Assembly (NCBI GenBank): GCA_002189035.1
Contig: NEEC01000002.1
Span: forward strand, 372,001 to 436,000
From: Utricularia gibba
Lineage: Eukaryota; Streptophyta; Magnoliopsida; Lamiales; Lentibulariaceae
Direction: 5' to 3'
Length of the DNA stretch: 64,000 nt
The position numbers and the translations under genes were made by a program. The stretch's first letter is position 1, and each line of letters starts with the position of its first letter. The notes below the pieces were generated by a model. That model ran no database searches, was not told the DNA's origin, and saw only the letters and a list, made by a program, of their open reading frames with translations. This document shows positions 44,608 to 56,822 of this stretch, in pieces.

Positions 44608-46508
44608 GTGAGAAAAGGCAGCTAGCACATGTATGTATCATATAACGCAATCCACATCAGTTTCCTCACGTGTAGCTTCAGATTACACTTTTTTCAACTC
44701 ACATTCGTAATCCATCGCCAACATTCACCAAGATCTGATTAACACACATTATTAACTTCGTATTGAGAATTATATATATATATATATATATATTCCACAT
44801 TGATTACGAATTAGATATACGTATGTAAATAGATGAATGCTTATAATTTTATACAATGTTTTTTTCTTAAAAAATAACTTTAAATTATGATAGTTAGACA
44901 TCTAAATTATACAATATTGTACAAATATAATGTATGTATAACAAAAAATTTCAATTTTAGTACAGATAAATAATTCAATTAAATCTTGTTTAAAAAAGCT
45001 AAATCAGTAATGAGAGCCACATGATATACTTATCTTTGTTTTCTTTCAAACCTTTTCGAAAGTCAACTATTTAAAAAAAGCAGAAAGCAAACATAAAAAA
45101 AAAAAGAAAGGGGGAAAAAAGAGGCTGGAGATTTCATTTAAAGGATCCTTTTTGTGGATTTGGACAGCAAATTTTTTTGTTCGCAACAGCAGGAAGCAAA
45201 GTATATGCTTAGTAGAGGCGGGGGCGCTTTCCCTTGAAAACCCAACCCACGAAAGCACGACAAAAGCAACTAAAAATGCTCGAAGAAGAAGAAGAAGAAA
45301 AGTCCACTTGCGAGTTCTCTTTCCTCCGATCTATGGAGAACCAGGTGTTGGAAAGAAAAAAGAACTGGTCTGCGATGATGAACTTCAGGATTGGGATTTG
45401 GGCATCCGGAACCCTAACCCTAGCGTGAGGACGCGCGCCAATAGACAGAGTAGGAATAAAATAATAATAATATATCTCATTTTCTCATGGGCTCGTGGGC
45501 CGCCGGGTCGACCCAGCCCCGCCTCTGCCACACGGTATTGTATTGGAAATCCCAAGACGGGCTGGACTGAGCTGGCCCGAGCCGGGCCTTCTTGAAAAGT
45601 CCACTTGCTTCAACCCTTGGGAGCTCTTCTTGGAGCCCATCCTAAACATAATATTCATAAAAATTTCATGAGAATGTTGATTTGTTAGCTGCTAGTGAAT
45701 TTTGTTGCATTAAGTACATACGATGGCATTGAGAAACCTAACACTAACAACGCATTGGCATTACATATGCAATTAGTTTGAATAAGAGGGAGGAGTTTGT
45801 AATTTTTCAAACGGTCTAGTGATGGTAGTATCCAACTCCTAGATTTCCTCCACCAACGGCGAAAACGGGGTTTCCTTTTTTTGACCGTTACCTCGGACTC
45901 CAAGTCCATCAAATCTGGTTTTTTTATTATTTTTTAGACCATCGGATCAATCACAATTCCGGACCTCTAAAGCGGTTTTGTTCTTCTAAATAAATAAAAA
46001 ATATGAAGTTCTTTGTACTTTGGATTCATTTTTTCATTGCCATTAGAATTTTTGTTGAAAATGATTGCAAGTTTGCCACAAGAGGATGAAGCAAGGGAAG
46101 ATGAAGGAAATGATCATGGTGTTTAAAGATCCCACAGTCCATTTCAGTTAAGGTCTCTCTACTTTCATATCTCTGCATATTTCATATTCTTTCCTGAAAC
46201 TTCCAAAATGAAATATACTCGAGCTATGCAGATGATGCAGCACAAAGTATTGGTTCAAGCTCTATCAGACAATATCAAGAAAGCATACATGTTGCTTCTA
46301 TAAGGAAATTGAAAGGTACATGAGTGTGATAACCAACAATAAACAATTGCAGAACACCCTCCTGAGTGTGATAAGCAAATTCAAAAGTTGGCATCTTTCA
46401 CTATATAAGGAGACTACGTGAGAGCAATTTGGTATCTCTAAGCATATTCTTCAAGTTCACAAAGTAGGTAGGTGATGAGGCAACTAACCGAGTAGAAAAG
46501 GGTTGAAG
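44608..46508. other. Spacer with microsatellite and telomere-like motif
   Basis: Holds a (TA)n microsatellite at 44771-44792 and an interstitial telomere-like AACCCTAACCCTAG near 45411-45424. The rest is AT-rich with a GC-rich island at 45420-45600. The 3' UTR of the minus-strand membrane protein gene is at the right. No coding exon is convincing. Confidence 0.45.
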
Positions 46509-46820
46509 CTAGAAGAACTTTAGTTTTCCCTTGGCCATGGAATCTTTGACATGCTGCAATTGACAGGATACTTTCTGGGCAGCAGCCAAACCAGAACATG
46601 AATTTGTTGATCCCAGAGTCACAGCAAAGTATAAATAAACGGTGCACAGGCAAGCAAGAATGGCAAGAGCTGTGAGAAGAAAGGAGTGCCTCTTAAGTAG
46701 AACTGCGCAGCTCCCGAGATCGTGGGCTCGAGAAAACTGTCTCTTGACCGGTGCTACAGAAAAGGCAGTCTGAGTTTGAGATCTCCTGTGGGGCGAAGCT
46801 ATCAGACTGTCAAGAGTCAT
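46509..46820 (-). CDS. Small single-pass membrane protein of unknown function, 103 aa
   Basis: Opens MTLDSLIASPHRRSQTQTAF, then a polar basic stretch (PVKRQFSRAHDLGSCAVLLK) and one transmembrane helix (SFLLTALAILACLCTVYLYF AVTLG), and ends with LQHVKDSMAKGKLKFF. I believe similar short plant proteins exist, with the RHxFLLTALAxLAxLCTxYLYFAVTLG helix and a GKLKF end, but none has a known function that I can name. The ATG at 46820 is preferred to the longer reading from 46955, because an acceptor-like ATCTCAG at about 46942 suggests the upstream part is leader after a 5'-UTR intron. Promoter lies near 47300-47400. Confidence 0.72.
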   Translation of the reverse strand: MTLDSLIASPHRRSQTQTAFSVAPVKRQFSRAHDLGSCAVLLKRHSFLLTALAILACLCTVYLYFAVTLGSTNSCSGLAAAQKVSCQLQHVKDSMAKGKLKFF

Positions 46821-47963
46821 GGTGTGACCTGAGAAGTAAGTAACACCACCCAAGTCAAAATAGAGTTGGAACTGCTTCTTTTGCAGTAAGGAAAACACAC
46901 AAGATCTCCAGAGTTCGCAGCAACAAGGATGTGTAGACCCTGAGATTTCTATCAATCAAATGCAAAAACAACAACTCCGTCGAAATCTACAATACCCAAT
47001 CAGGAAAAACCCTAAATCACAAAAACACAGCAAGCAAATCCGATCCTAAACAAACCGACCAAATTCCACCACAGAAATCCGAACCCAAATAACGAAACCC
47101 TTCCGCGATAAAGATCAGGGAGAACCCAAATGCGCACCTACGACAACGAGCTGGCTCCGAATCCAAGAGACCCCGACCGGATTCCCTTGACTCCCAATTG
47201 AAGACGCATTACCAAGAACATATAGCACAGAATCGAGTTCACAAGGAAGCGTTGAGAAAAGGAAAGAAAATGACGGAATAACGACAAATGTTCGTCGTCA
47301 CACAGAAAATCGTTCCACCACTGTAGCCCTTCACTTTCGGGTGGGTCCCACAATTTGTTTTTGGTATTTTACAAATGATTAATAATATTTTATTTGGAGA
47401 AAAGAATAATTATTCACGTGAAAAGAGGAGTTGAACAAGACGCGGTGATCGGAGAGACAAAAAAGATGACCGATGGCGGGACTCGGCGTATAAGAAGAAC
47501 AAACCTCTAACGGAAATCTCGTTCCGTTCAGCTCTCAACGGGGATCCGTTTATCCCGCTCTCTCTCTGTCACTGGAGAGCATCAAATCTCACTCCCATTC
47601 GTGTGATTCCGTTCCAGGTTTCTCTACGATCATTTCACAGGGGTTTGAATTGATCCAAGGTTTCGTCCATGTCCGATTTTTTGTTTCGTTAATGTATTTA
47701 ATGCTGTGGGATGTTGGTGGTACAATCTGGTTTCTCGTGAGTGCTTCTTCATGCCTATTGGCGTAGTGCATTTACGCATGGCGTTGAAATCACATGCATG
47801 TGGATTGAATTAGATGGAGTAAAGTCGACATGGGTGTGCTTTTTTGTTTCTAGTATTGAATGTTTTTGATTCGTATGAGGTTTTGAGATCTAAGGTGTGA
47901 TCGATGAGATCTGAGGTGAAGGCTTTTTCGCAGGTGTGAGAGTGCAGTGAGTGTTTTGGTTTA
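46821..47963. other. Divergent promoters and leader introns
   Basis: Contains the leader, likely leader intron and promoter of the small membrane protein (-), and the promoter and leader of the kinase (+). For the kinase, a donor after TTCCGTTCCAG (about 47618) and an acceptor TTTTTCGCAG before 47934 suggest a 5'-UTR intron. No protein-coding exon. Confidence 0.5.
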
Positions 47964-50900
47964 ATGGAGGAGAGGAAGAAGTATCCGATTGGGGCGGAGC
48001 ACTATACTCTGTTCGAGGAGGTGGGGAATGGAGGCAGTGCTTCAGTTTATCGCGCAAAATGTAACTCGTTCAATGAGATCGTGGCGATTAAGATTCTTGA
48101 CTTCGAACGGCATAATTGTGATGTGGTAAGGTTTCTCTCTTTTGAATGCGATTTTCGTGTGTATTCCGCTCTCCGACTATTCGGTTTATGCGCAAGTGCG
48201 TTTCCGTTGTGGTTTTCTATTCTGTCAGAAGTTTCTTCTGCTGTAATATAAATTCAATGAGCGTGGTGTTACAGAGCATATGGTTTTTCTCATCTTGACA
48301 AGAAAATTCTGATTCGGTTATTTCATATTGCATCTAGAATAACGTCTCACGGGAAGCGCAAACGATGGTTCTCATTAACCATCCGAATGTTCTGAAATCG
48401 CTCTGCTCATTCGTCAGTGACCACAATTTGTGGGTTGTGATGCCTTACATGGCTGGAGGTTCTTGCTTACATATTTTAAAGGCTGCGCACCCTGATGGTT
48501 TTGAGGAGGTTGTCATTGCTACAATCTTGCGTGAGGCGTTGAAGGGCTTGGATTACCTTCATCAACATGGCCATATTCACCGTGATGTCAAGGTAAGTAG
48601 ACGGAATTGCAAGCAACTGCAATGTGCTACCAAACTCTGGTCTTACTGTCGTATTTCCAAGTGTTACATTGCATTTAAAACTGACACATTCTTGGTTTCT
48701 AGTTAAGAAGTGCATAAATTTCCTACTCTATTCATCTTCTCTCAATATCTGGAAACTTTCAGGCTGGAAATATTTTAATTGATTCTCGTGGAGCAATCAA
48801 ACTGGGTGATTTTGGCGTATCAGCCTACTTGTTTGACTCGGGCGACAGGCAGCGAATAAGAAATACATTTGTTGGGACACCCTGCTGGTACGTAAAGCAT
48901 CTTTTCTTTTGCTCTTGTTGTTGAACACATCTGAACATTGCCGTAGTTATTTCGTGATGTGTGATCTCTTCAGATTTGGTGCTCCAGTATGATAGTTTTG
49001 TCTATCTTTGTAGGATGGCACCAGAGGTCATGGAGCAATTACATGGTTATGATTTCAAGTATGCTCGTGGGTTTCTCAATATCTGCTTTCCTAGCTGAGC
49101 AATCACTTTGTAATTTTCTTATATTGACAAGTTACATTTCATTTCAGAGCTGATATTTGGTCATTTGGGATAACAGCTTTGGAGCTTGCCCATGGCCATG
49201 CCCCTTTCTCAAAGTATCCTCCAATGAAGGTGCTAAACAATAGTTTTGGATTCTATTTCTATTTATCAACCCTTTTTAACATTAAAAAAAACCATGCATT
49301 TTGCAATTTGATTTTTTCCATAGGTGTTGCTTATGACATTGCAAAACGCACCCCCAGGTCTCGATTATGAAAGAGACCAAAAGTTTTCGAAGGTATGCCT
49401 TTTAAAATGACACAGAGCTAATGTCTTAATTTGACCTATAAGGCATTATTATTATTATCATCTTTTTTGTTCGTGACACCCAGTCCTTCAGGCATATGAT
49501 TGCTAGTTGTTTGGTGAAAGATCCTTCTAAAAGGCCTTCAGCAAAGAAGCTGCTAAAGCATTCTTTCTTCAAACAAGCTCGATCAAATGATTATATTGCT
49601 AGAACACTTCTCAAAGGCTTGCCAGCACTAGGTGATCTTCTTCAGGAATTGAAGGTCTGTGCTTTCATGAAGAGTGATCAATTTAGTCCCTGGTGATGTG
49701 TATTCTCCATCTTGGCCGTATTATAATAATAGAGTTTAACTTATCATAGAGAAGGGAGGAAGATATGGTTGCTCAAAAGAAAATGCCAGATGGAGAAAAG
49801 GAGGAGATATCTCAGGTATTGTCGAAGCCACAAGATAATAGCCATTCTGATTTCACTCATGCACAACCCTTCTCCACTTTATTTTCACTAGTAATACTGA
49901 GCTTCAAACACTTTTTTTTTTTCAATAAGAATTCCCAAAAGACATCCGATACTGATCTGCATCTTAAGCATTTTCAAGCATTCTCAAATTTTTTTCTTCA
50001 TTCAATCAAGCAGCTCCAATACAGTTTCCTTGATGGCATTTCCACTTTTTTTCGGTTTCCTCTACTGGAAATTTTCATGAGCCATGTCCAATCATGAAAC
50101 TCCCCTTAGATTCACTGCTATGATTTGGAAGTGAAAATTGAGGAATGTTTTCATATGATGTTCTCATCTCATCAATTCAATTTAGATGTGAGCCGTCTAG
50201 GATTTGTCGGCCAGTAGTTTGTTTCAGCGGACGACAGATATCCATGATCCTCGTTGGAAATAAGCTGTATTGTTTATGAATTTTGCACAGAATGAATATA
50301 AACGGGGTATCAGTGGTTGGAACTTCAACCTTGATGACATGAAGGCCCAAGCTTCTCTGGTATGTGCTGTTTTTTTCAGTCATATCATGTTGTAAATATG
50401 AGTTTGTAGAGTGACATTTTTTTGCTTAAGTTTAGATCCAAGATGATGATATTATTAGTGAAAAAGATGAAGGTATTCATACCAAGCAAGTTGACCAATT
50501 GCCATCTTCATCCAGCCATAATGAGATATTCCAACACCAGTCATCTTTTTCAAGCCAGCATTCCAACGTTGCAGATTCTGTAAGTTGATAGTTATTTATG
50601 CTGGAAAATTTGAGGTTAAGCAAGAATCGATGCTTTCTTAAACAGTATGGTTCTTTGCACTTTGTAGGACGAAAATGTTCCTTCTGTCTCATCAGCGGAT
50701 TCTCAATTTAACATGTAGGGCTCATGTCTGTCGGGTTCTTAATTTTTTGGTTCATGTTACAAAAACAAAAGTAATTACAGTGTTGTAATTTTCAGTGAAT
50801 GCTTGCCCCACGGAACTGTATTACCCTTATTGAGCTTGCCTGTGATCTTTTTCTGTGTACTTATTGGGCTTTCTTCAATGGATAGACATAAATGTTCGAA

Positions 50901-52581
50901 GGTTGATGATAATGGTGGCTTTCCTGGATCAATTCCAGAACATGCGATTTTGTCCCCTGTCAAAGAGAATGTGGTAGAAATTTTGAGGAAAAAACCGCAG
51001 GAGCTATGCGTCCAAAGGTGTGGCTTTCTGCCTTCGCTAGTTTAAAGTTTGTTTGTTTGCTGGTTAGTTGGTTCTTGCCCTTCATAACCAACTTGACAAA
51101 TATTATTATGGATAATGCTCATCGATAGCCTAACGTATTTGTATCTAAACGAAAATTATATGACAGGGCAATCCAGGAACAGAGAACAGCATATATCAAA
51201 ATCAGCTAGAGATTTTGTTGAGTCCAGCCAATCCCCAATCCCTAGATCAAGTAGTAATACAGCCAGAATTACAGTCCAAAAGCACAAAATCATCAGGCAA
51301 TGAAAACGATGCTGTGAATGTTGTTGGGGCGGTGTGTTTTGGTGTTATTATCATCATTAGCGCCTTTCTTGTGTTGCAGTTAATGGGGATGATGGTGATG
51401 ATAAAAGTAAGAGCCCAGTTGTTCAGCGAAGAGGTCGATTTAAGGTTACATCAGAGAATCCTGACATGGTAAATTATCATTCTGACCATTTCGGATTATG
51501 CTCCGCCTGCATTATTTTGATGGATGAGCCTTATCTCCGTCTAGGTGGATCCCACGCTGATCTTAAGAAGCAACCCCATGCTGTTACCTGAAAATCTTAT
51601 GTCGAAGGTAAGTTTATCAAAATGAAAGCGCTATTCGAAAGTCTACAGCCTAAGGACCTTAAAAAGTTTCCCTTTCCTCAATTTCCTACATGCTTCTTTA
51701 CTTTTCAAGAGTATAAATGCAATAGTTATTTTATGTTTTTAGTGGCTTATTTGCTAACAAAATTCTGATCAACCCTCTCTGATAGGTAGCTTGAACCCCA
51801 AGAGATATTGTGATAAGAATTTGCTTTCTTGAACATGGGATGTGCTGATCTACAAGTTAACATATCATTCTGGTTCAGGTGATTGCTCAGCTTCCTGCGA
51901 GTGCTAATTCGTCCGATAATGCTGCACTCGGCTCTTTCGTCAATCTGCAGCTTATGCTGTATGCAAATATAATTCAACGGGTAATGATTTTTTCTGTATT
52001 TTTTCCCCAATCGCTTAATCACTAGATTCTGAATTTTCGTTCACACTGTCGCTTGACAGGATTTTCTTATTGCTTTACTGAAGCAGACATCATCCATTGA
52101 TCCATCTGGTATCAACACACATGCAAAGCTTTGTACCTTTTGCAAATCTTTGTCCTCGTTCTTATTCAACCTCTTTGTCACAAACTTACGCAGAGTGCAC
52201 GCAGGCAAGCATGGAAACAGTAGAGAAAACATTGGTATGGTTTCCCTTTGCTATTCCTCCAATCTGTTTATTTCTGCGGATTGTACGACATATTGTACCA
52301 TTTTAGACTCTTAATCCCAAGCCATCAGGGTTTTGTTCATTTGTTCCAATTCTCATGTTTCAACATCAATGGCTTTTCTTTGAAGCTGGAGGCTGCCAAC
52401 CAGAGGGAAAAGGACCTGCTACGGGAGGTCTCCGATTTGCAGTTGAGGTCTGTCGTTACATGAACCTGTATTAACAAGATTTTCTAGAGTAACTCAAAGG
52501 CATGTATCTTCCCACAGGCTGATATGTGCTCAAGAAGAGATCAAAAAGTACAAAACTGAGAACGGCCGGGCAAACTCTTGA
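47964..52581 (+). CDS. STE20/GCK-type serine/threonine kinase (BLUS1/FRAY-like family)
   Basis: Plant GCK-VI-type kinase of roughly 680 residues. Well-supported exons: 47964-48125, 48338-48592, 48763-48887, 49014-49058, 49148-49229, 49324-49392, 49484-49654, 49750-49815, 50291-50359, 50436-50579, 50668-50714, then 51167-51296, 51380-51468, 51545-51607, 51879-51980, 52060-52108, 52194-52234, 52386-52447 and 52518-52581. The exon from 50796 (open to about 51017) is uncertain at its 3' end. Kinase motifs: [17 protein letters not shown], the HIHRDVKAGNILID catalytic loop, GDFG, GTPCWMAPEVM and [16 protein letters not shown]. The C-terminal half has [14 protein letters not shown] and a final coiled coil ([30 protein letters not shown]), as in At1g79640-like proteins. 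One intron fits only a GC donor (CATCAG/GCAATG). Confidence 0.87.
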
Positions 52582-52859
52582 TCCGACGCCCATATACATC
52601 GTGGTACGTTCTCTTTTTGGCTACCATTACTGGTGCTCTACCTGCATTAAGGCTCCTTACATGTCTCAGTCGCGTGCTCAAGCGACAGCCCATTTAGTAA
52701 AATGCATGGCATCACATTGCATTGTACAGTAATTATGCACTGACTTGGAGAACCTACATGAAAAAAACCCTGTTGGGATTTGATTGACTTGCATGGAAAT
52801 AAGAACTAGAATATGGTTTTCATTGAAAAAAACACAGGATGGGGTTATGAGCTCAAGAA

Positions 52860-53560
52860 CGAGCTGAAGAAGTGTTCGCACCATGGAACTACATGTCTCA
52901 TCCCTTGCTCCTTCAGCTTCACCAGCACGCCCTCCACATTCTCTGTCATCAACAGCGCTGGTGGGCTCGTACAGCAACAGATATGGCAAGGATTCGAGTC
53001 CTTGCTGAGACTCAAAGAAGAAGAAAAGGTCGTTTTGTTTCTTTAACCTCCTGTTCAGTACCCAGAGTTCTTGCGAGAGCAACTCTCTGCGCTTGCCCAG
53101 GAAAGATGAATCCGAATCCGCCATATCCAGCAGTTTGCATACCTCTTCACCGTCAGCTTCTTCCCTGTTTAATGACCGCCGTCTCACGTTCGCTGCCACG
53201 GTCCCTGGAATGGAATAACCCCGGCCGCGCTCACAAACATCTCCTGCCTGTAAACTTACTTCGCAACAAGCATTCCGGCTTTACGCCGGAGGCCGAGAAT
53301 GTCGACGCCGTCCAAGAAAAGAGCTCCGGTGTGGGCTCCCAGAGACGGCCAAGCGCCTGCAAGAAAGTTGACTTACCGCGGCCTCTGGGGCCGATGACTC
53401 CCATTATCACACCTTGGGCATATCAAGGCTGATTCTATTCAAAATCCCCGCACCTTCCATTGAAACCTTTTTCCTCAGATCCCTGATCTGATCTCCATCC
53501 AATCTTCGCCCCCGCCGGTCCCAACAACCGCTGCTGCTCTCTGGCTTCATCTTCGATCCA
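52860..53560 (-). pseudogene. STAR1/ABCI17-like ABC ATPase pseudogene
   Basis: Remnant of a soluble ABC nucleotide-binding protein of the ABCI17 (STAR1) type, which pairs with a membrane partner in aluminium tolerance. In order on the minus strand: KVSMEGAGILNRISLDMPK, a Walker A reading GPRGRGKST (53392-53366) where the family has GPSGSGKST, then FLQALGRLWEP, LFLDGVDILGLRRKAGML, FQGTVAANVRR-like and EEVCKLLDMADSDSSFLGKR blocks, and a damaged Walker B/D-loop YLLLYEPTSAVDD (52983-52945). Frames change just before Walker A (one base missing at the K-G-V junction), again between LWEP and LFLDG, and a TAA follows GMLVAK. The ABC signature (SVGQAQR) cannot be found intact. No functional protein can come from this copy. 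Confidence 0.78.
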
Positions 53561-54938
53561 AAGAGAAAAAGGTTTTCCACAACTCAACCATCAGTTCTAT
53601 CACTTCACCTGTGAAATCCGGCATGGCTGCGAAGCGAACCGGAGATGAGGTTGTCAATGGCGCGGATATTCATTTCACACAGACCGCAAATGATGTGCAT
53701 GATTTGCTTATTCTTTTTTTTTTTACATTTTTTTCAAAAATGAAAAAAAAATTTAGGTGTTTTTTTTATAATTTTTAATAAATTAAAGAGATTAATTTTG
53801 AAAAAAAAAATTATGTCCTTCTCTTCCTCATCATTCCGTTAAATACTTGACATTGGGGTAAAAATATTTGTATAAAATTATTTTTTAATTCGATAAAAAC
53901 TAAATATTAAAATCGATATTAATACGCACGTTTTTTTAATCGAACTAAATTAATTTAATAAAAAAGAGGTTGGGGACACAAATTCTTTGTGCCAGAAGGG
54001 GTTCGCTATTGCCAAAGTCGCAAATTGGGATTTAGTTGTACGTCGCGCAGGAGAAGGTGTACATGCGACAGAATTAGGCGATGCAATGCGGGAGTAAGAG
54101 AGAGGGGGGAGGAGCATCGGGGGAGGAGAGAGTGATCAGAGAAGGGAAAACGAAAAGGGGGTATTCAAGTTTTGACTAGAGTTTTTTTATTACCAGGTTT
54201 CTGTTTCTGGAAAATTAAGGAAACGGAGAATTTCATGAAGAATCGGTAAGGGAGAAGAAAGATGCAAATGTTTCAACGAGGTTGCAGAGGAGAAGTTAAC
54301 CTGCATTGAATAGGGAGTAAGGCTTAGGTTTGTGATTCTTATGCGATAGGTTTTCACGGGAATCTCAATCACGGGAGCTCCTAACGTATGCCCGTCTCAT
54401 CTTCCTTGGTTCTTTAGATTCACCATTCTTGCTTCGAATAATTGGGTATGAGTTGTGAAGTTGAATTTGGGAATTCGAGCTTGAGTTTTCTGATTTTGGG
54501 GTGGCATTTGGGTGCTCTCAATGAATTCTGTGAACGCTGATGGGGATGGGTGCTTGCTTTTTGTTGCAAGGAGAGTCTTTTTTTGGCGGGGTGTCAAGTG
54601 TTGGTTCGGTTCGGGTTGTAGTTTTTATGTTTTGTATTTATTGTTCGATGCGTTTGGAAATTTTATGAATTGGGTTTGTTCTTGATTTGAAAGATTTGGG
54701 CACCAATGATGAAAAGTATTCAGCGGTTCAATCATCGGTGTACAGAAAAGTTGAGATGATTGCTTGCTTGGCATTGATTAGTTTTGTGCTGAAGATGTTG
54801 AATGTTGTTTGGAGAGTGAGGACTTGGAAATAAGAGCTAAGCAAGCGTAGTGTTACTTTGAAGTTTCTGCATTACAGACTCGCTGTCGTGTTTTTGTCAT
54901 ATAGATGTTTAGTCAGGAGAAGATAAAGCAATAGAGAG
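53561..54938. other. Spacer and ADA1 5' region
   Basis: AT-rich DNA with a poly-T tract (53716-53729), then a purine-rich stretch (54050-54160) and the probable promoter and long 5' leader of ADA1, which may include a leader intron. No coding exon recognised. Confidence 0.45.
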
Positions 54939-56267
54939 ATGGAATCAGCTGATCAGTGTTCACGGATCAATCTCATGGAGTTGAAAGCTCATATAGTGAA
55001 GAAGTTGGGGGTGGAAAGATCAAATCAGTATTTCATGTACTTGCAGAAGTTTTTAGGTGCAAAGCTGAATAAGGTTGATTTCAATAAGCTTTGCTTGACA
55101 ATTCTTGGCCGAGAAAACATTCCACTTCACAATTATTTTATTCGTTCAATACTGAGGAATGCTTGTACTGGAAAATCCCCATCACGATTGTGGGAAGCAG
55201 ATGGTGCATCAAAACATGGTGACAAGGAGATTCCAGCTGATGGCCACCAGAAAAATGGGCTTCACGTTAGTGCTAATCAGGTTTTTGGTTCATCAGGGCT
55301 ATCCAATGGAGTTATGCTACCAGGTTCACCCCAAAAGGCTAGAACTGGTGTTCGAGATCGGAGAAATTGTGACCAACGCAGTGCTCTCGTGCCTAATGGA
55401 AAGAGTAGCTTTGCTTCTCATCTTACAAGTGTCCCTCAGATGAGTGATGGCAGTGGGACTATGGAAAATGGAGATGTGACTATGATAAATGCCACAAGAT
55501 CAATGAGACATTGCAGCCGCATCATGCAACAAGCTGATAAAGAAACTGGAAAATTGAGTTCATGCACATCTAGAAATTCTGTAGTAAGCAATCCAACAGA
55601 TGATCCATCTTTTGTCCGTTTTAGGCGTCAGCATGAGATCTCAGACAAAAATGCAAGCAAAGAGGGTTCTGCTAGGAGTCCACTTCGAGCTCCACTTGGA
55701 CTTCCCCTGTGTCCTTCCAGCACCGGAGGAGCCCGAAAAGCTCTTCCTCCTCCTGGAAGCTGTAGATTTACCAGCACTTCTAATGATGGTGCTTTGCTTG
55801 ACAGCCATGCGTTAAGGGAAAGAATGGAGCAAACTGCTCTCGACCAGGGTCTCAGTGGGGTCTCATTGGAATGTGCCGAAGCATTGAACCTCGGACTAGA
55901 TTTGTATTTGAGAGGAATAATTAGATCTTGTTTCAGCGTTGTGGGAGCAAAGCCAGTGAATGAGGCTATTCTTCAAGAGCAGCAAACTGATGGGAAGCTC
56001 ATTACTGGAGTTAAGTCTACCCATCACTCACAAACTGCTGATAATGCTCAGCATGCCGTAGCGCAAGAACAGAATGCAGTGTTGCCGATCACTTTGCAGG
56101 ACTTTAGAGTTGCCATGGAGTTGAGACCATGCCAACTTGGTGAAGATTGGCCGTTGCTGCTCGAGAAGATATGTACCCACATTCGGAGAAGAATAAACTG
56201 CGATCCCAAATGGATGCATTTCCCACTTCGTGGCCCCAAACAAGTGCAGTTCCTCGCAAGGGCCTGA
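54939..56267 (+). CDS. ADA1: SAGA complex transcriptional coactivator ADA1
   Basis: Subunit of the SAGA histone acetyltransferase coactivator, holding a histone-fold that pairs with TAF12. Intronless, 442 residues. The N terminus has the SAGA-Tad1 domain: RINLMELKAHIVKKLGVERS, QYFMYLQKFLGAKLNKVDFN, KLCLTILGRENIPLHNYFIR. A long S/T/N-rich middle follows. The C-terminal part has APLGLPLCP, LRERMEQTALDQGLSGVSLE, ALNLGLDLYLRGIIRSC, and ITLQDFRVAMELRPCQLGED with WPLLLEKI near the end. This matches plant ADA1 proteins in order and length. Start chosen at the first ATG, immediately before the Tad1 domain. Confidence 0.93.
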   Translation: MESADQCSRINLMELKAHIVKKLGVERSNQYFMYLQKFLGAKLNKVDFNKLCLTILGRENIPLHNYFIRSILRNACTGKSPSRLWEADGASKHGDKEIPADGHQKNGLHVSANQVFGSSGLSNGVMLPGSPQKARTGVRDRRNCDQRSALVPNGKSSFASHLTSVPQMSDGSGTMENGDVTMINATRSMRHCSRIMQQADKETGKLSSCTSRNSVVSNPTDDPSFVRFRRQHEISDKNASKEGSARSPLRAPLGLPLCPSSTGGARKALPPPGSCRFTSTSNDGALLDSHALRERMEQTALDQGLSGVSLECAEALNLGLDLYLRGIIRSCFSVVGAKPVNEAILQEQQTDGKLITGVKSTHHSQTADNAQHAVAQEQNAVLPITLQDFRVAMELRPCQLGEDWPLLLEKICTHIRRRINCDPKWMHFPLRGPKQVQFLARA

Positions 56268-56822
56268 ACTGAGACACGGATTGCAGCTCCCCCTTCCTGC
56301 TAACGACTCCCCCGAAATGGGAAAGAAGAATCACATTTGCAGGAGAAGGAGCGCGGGAATGTGGTTATAACTGTTGTATCAGTGGCATTTTCTCCTCTCC
56401 ACTTCTCTATGCTTCTCCTGTAATTTATTACCAGTGAAGAATTCTAGATCAGTTTTGTAGGAATAATTTTTTTTTTTGGCTTAGTTTAGTACTTCAGTTC
56501 AAGGCTAGAGTGATGGTGCAATAGGCATGATGTGTATCTATGGGCTTGTTCTGTAACAGATTTTCCATCCAAATTTATACATCCCTTCTTTAACGCAGTA
56601 GAATCATACACAAAATCTCAATGCAGCAGCAGCAGGCTTCAACCAACACATTGAAGTCACTAAACGAACAGCTCCAGTACATACATAGCCATGAACAGGC
56701 ACTCGTGTTTTATATACAAATGCAACAATCACAACCCCATGGTTGCATTGAAGCAGATTACTGGCTTTCATTTAGAGGCCGCGGCTGGCGGCATCGGAGC
56801 GTTGGATTCTCCTCCAGGATCA
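56268..56822. other. 3' UTRs of convergent genes
   Basis: Between ADA1 (+) and the 68-aa gene (-). Contains 3' UTR sequence of both; no exon seen. Confidence 0.45.

Noticed and set aside
46821..46955. 45-residue N-terminal extension of the small membrane protein
   Set aside because: Cys-rich, poorly conserved-looking, and preceded by a splice-acceptor-like ATCTCAG; more likely 5' leader.
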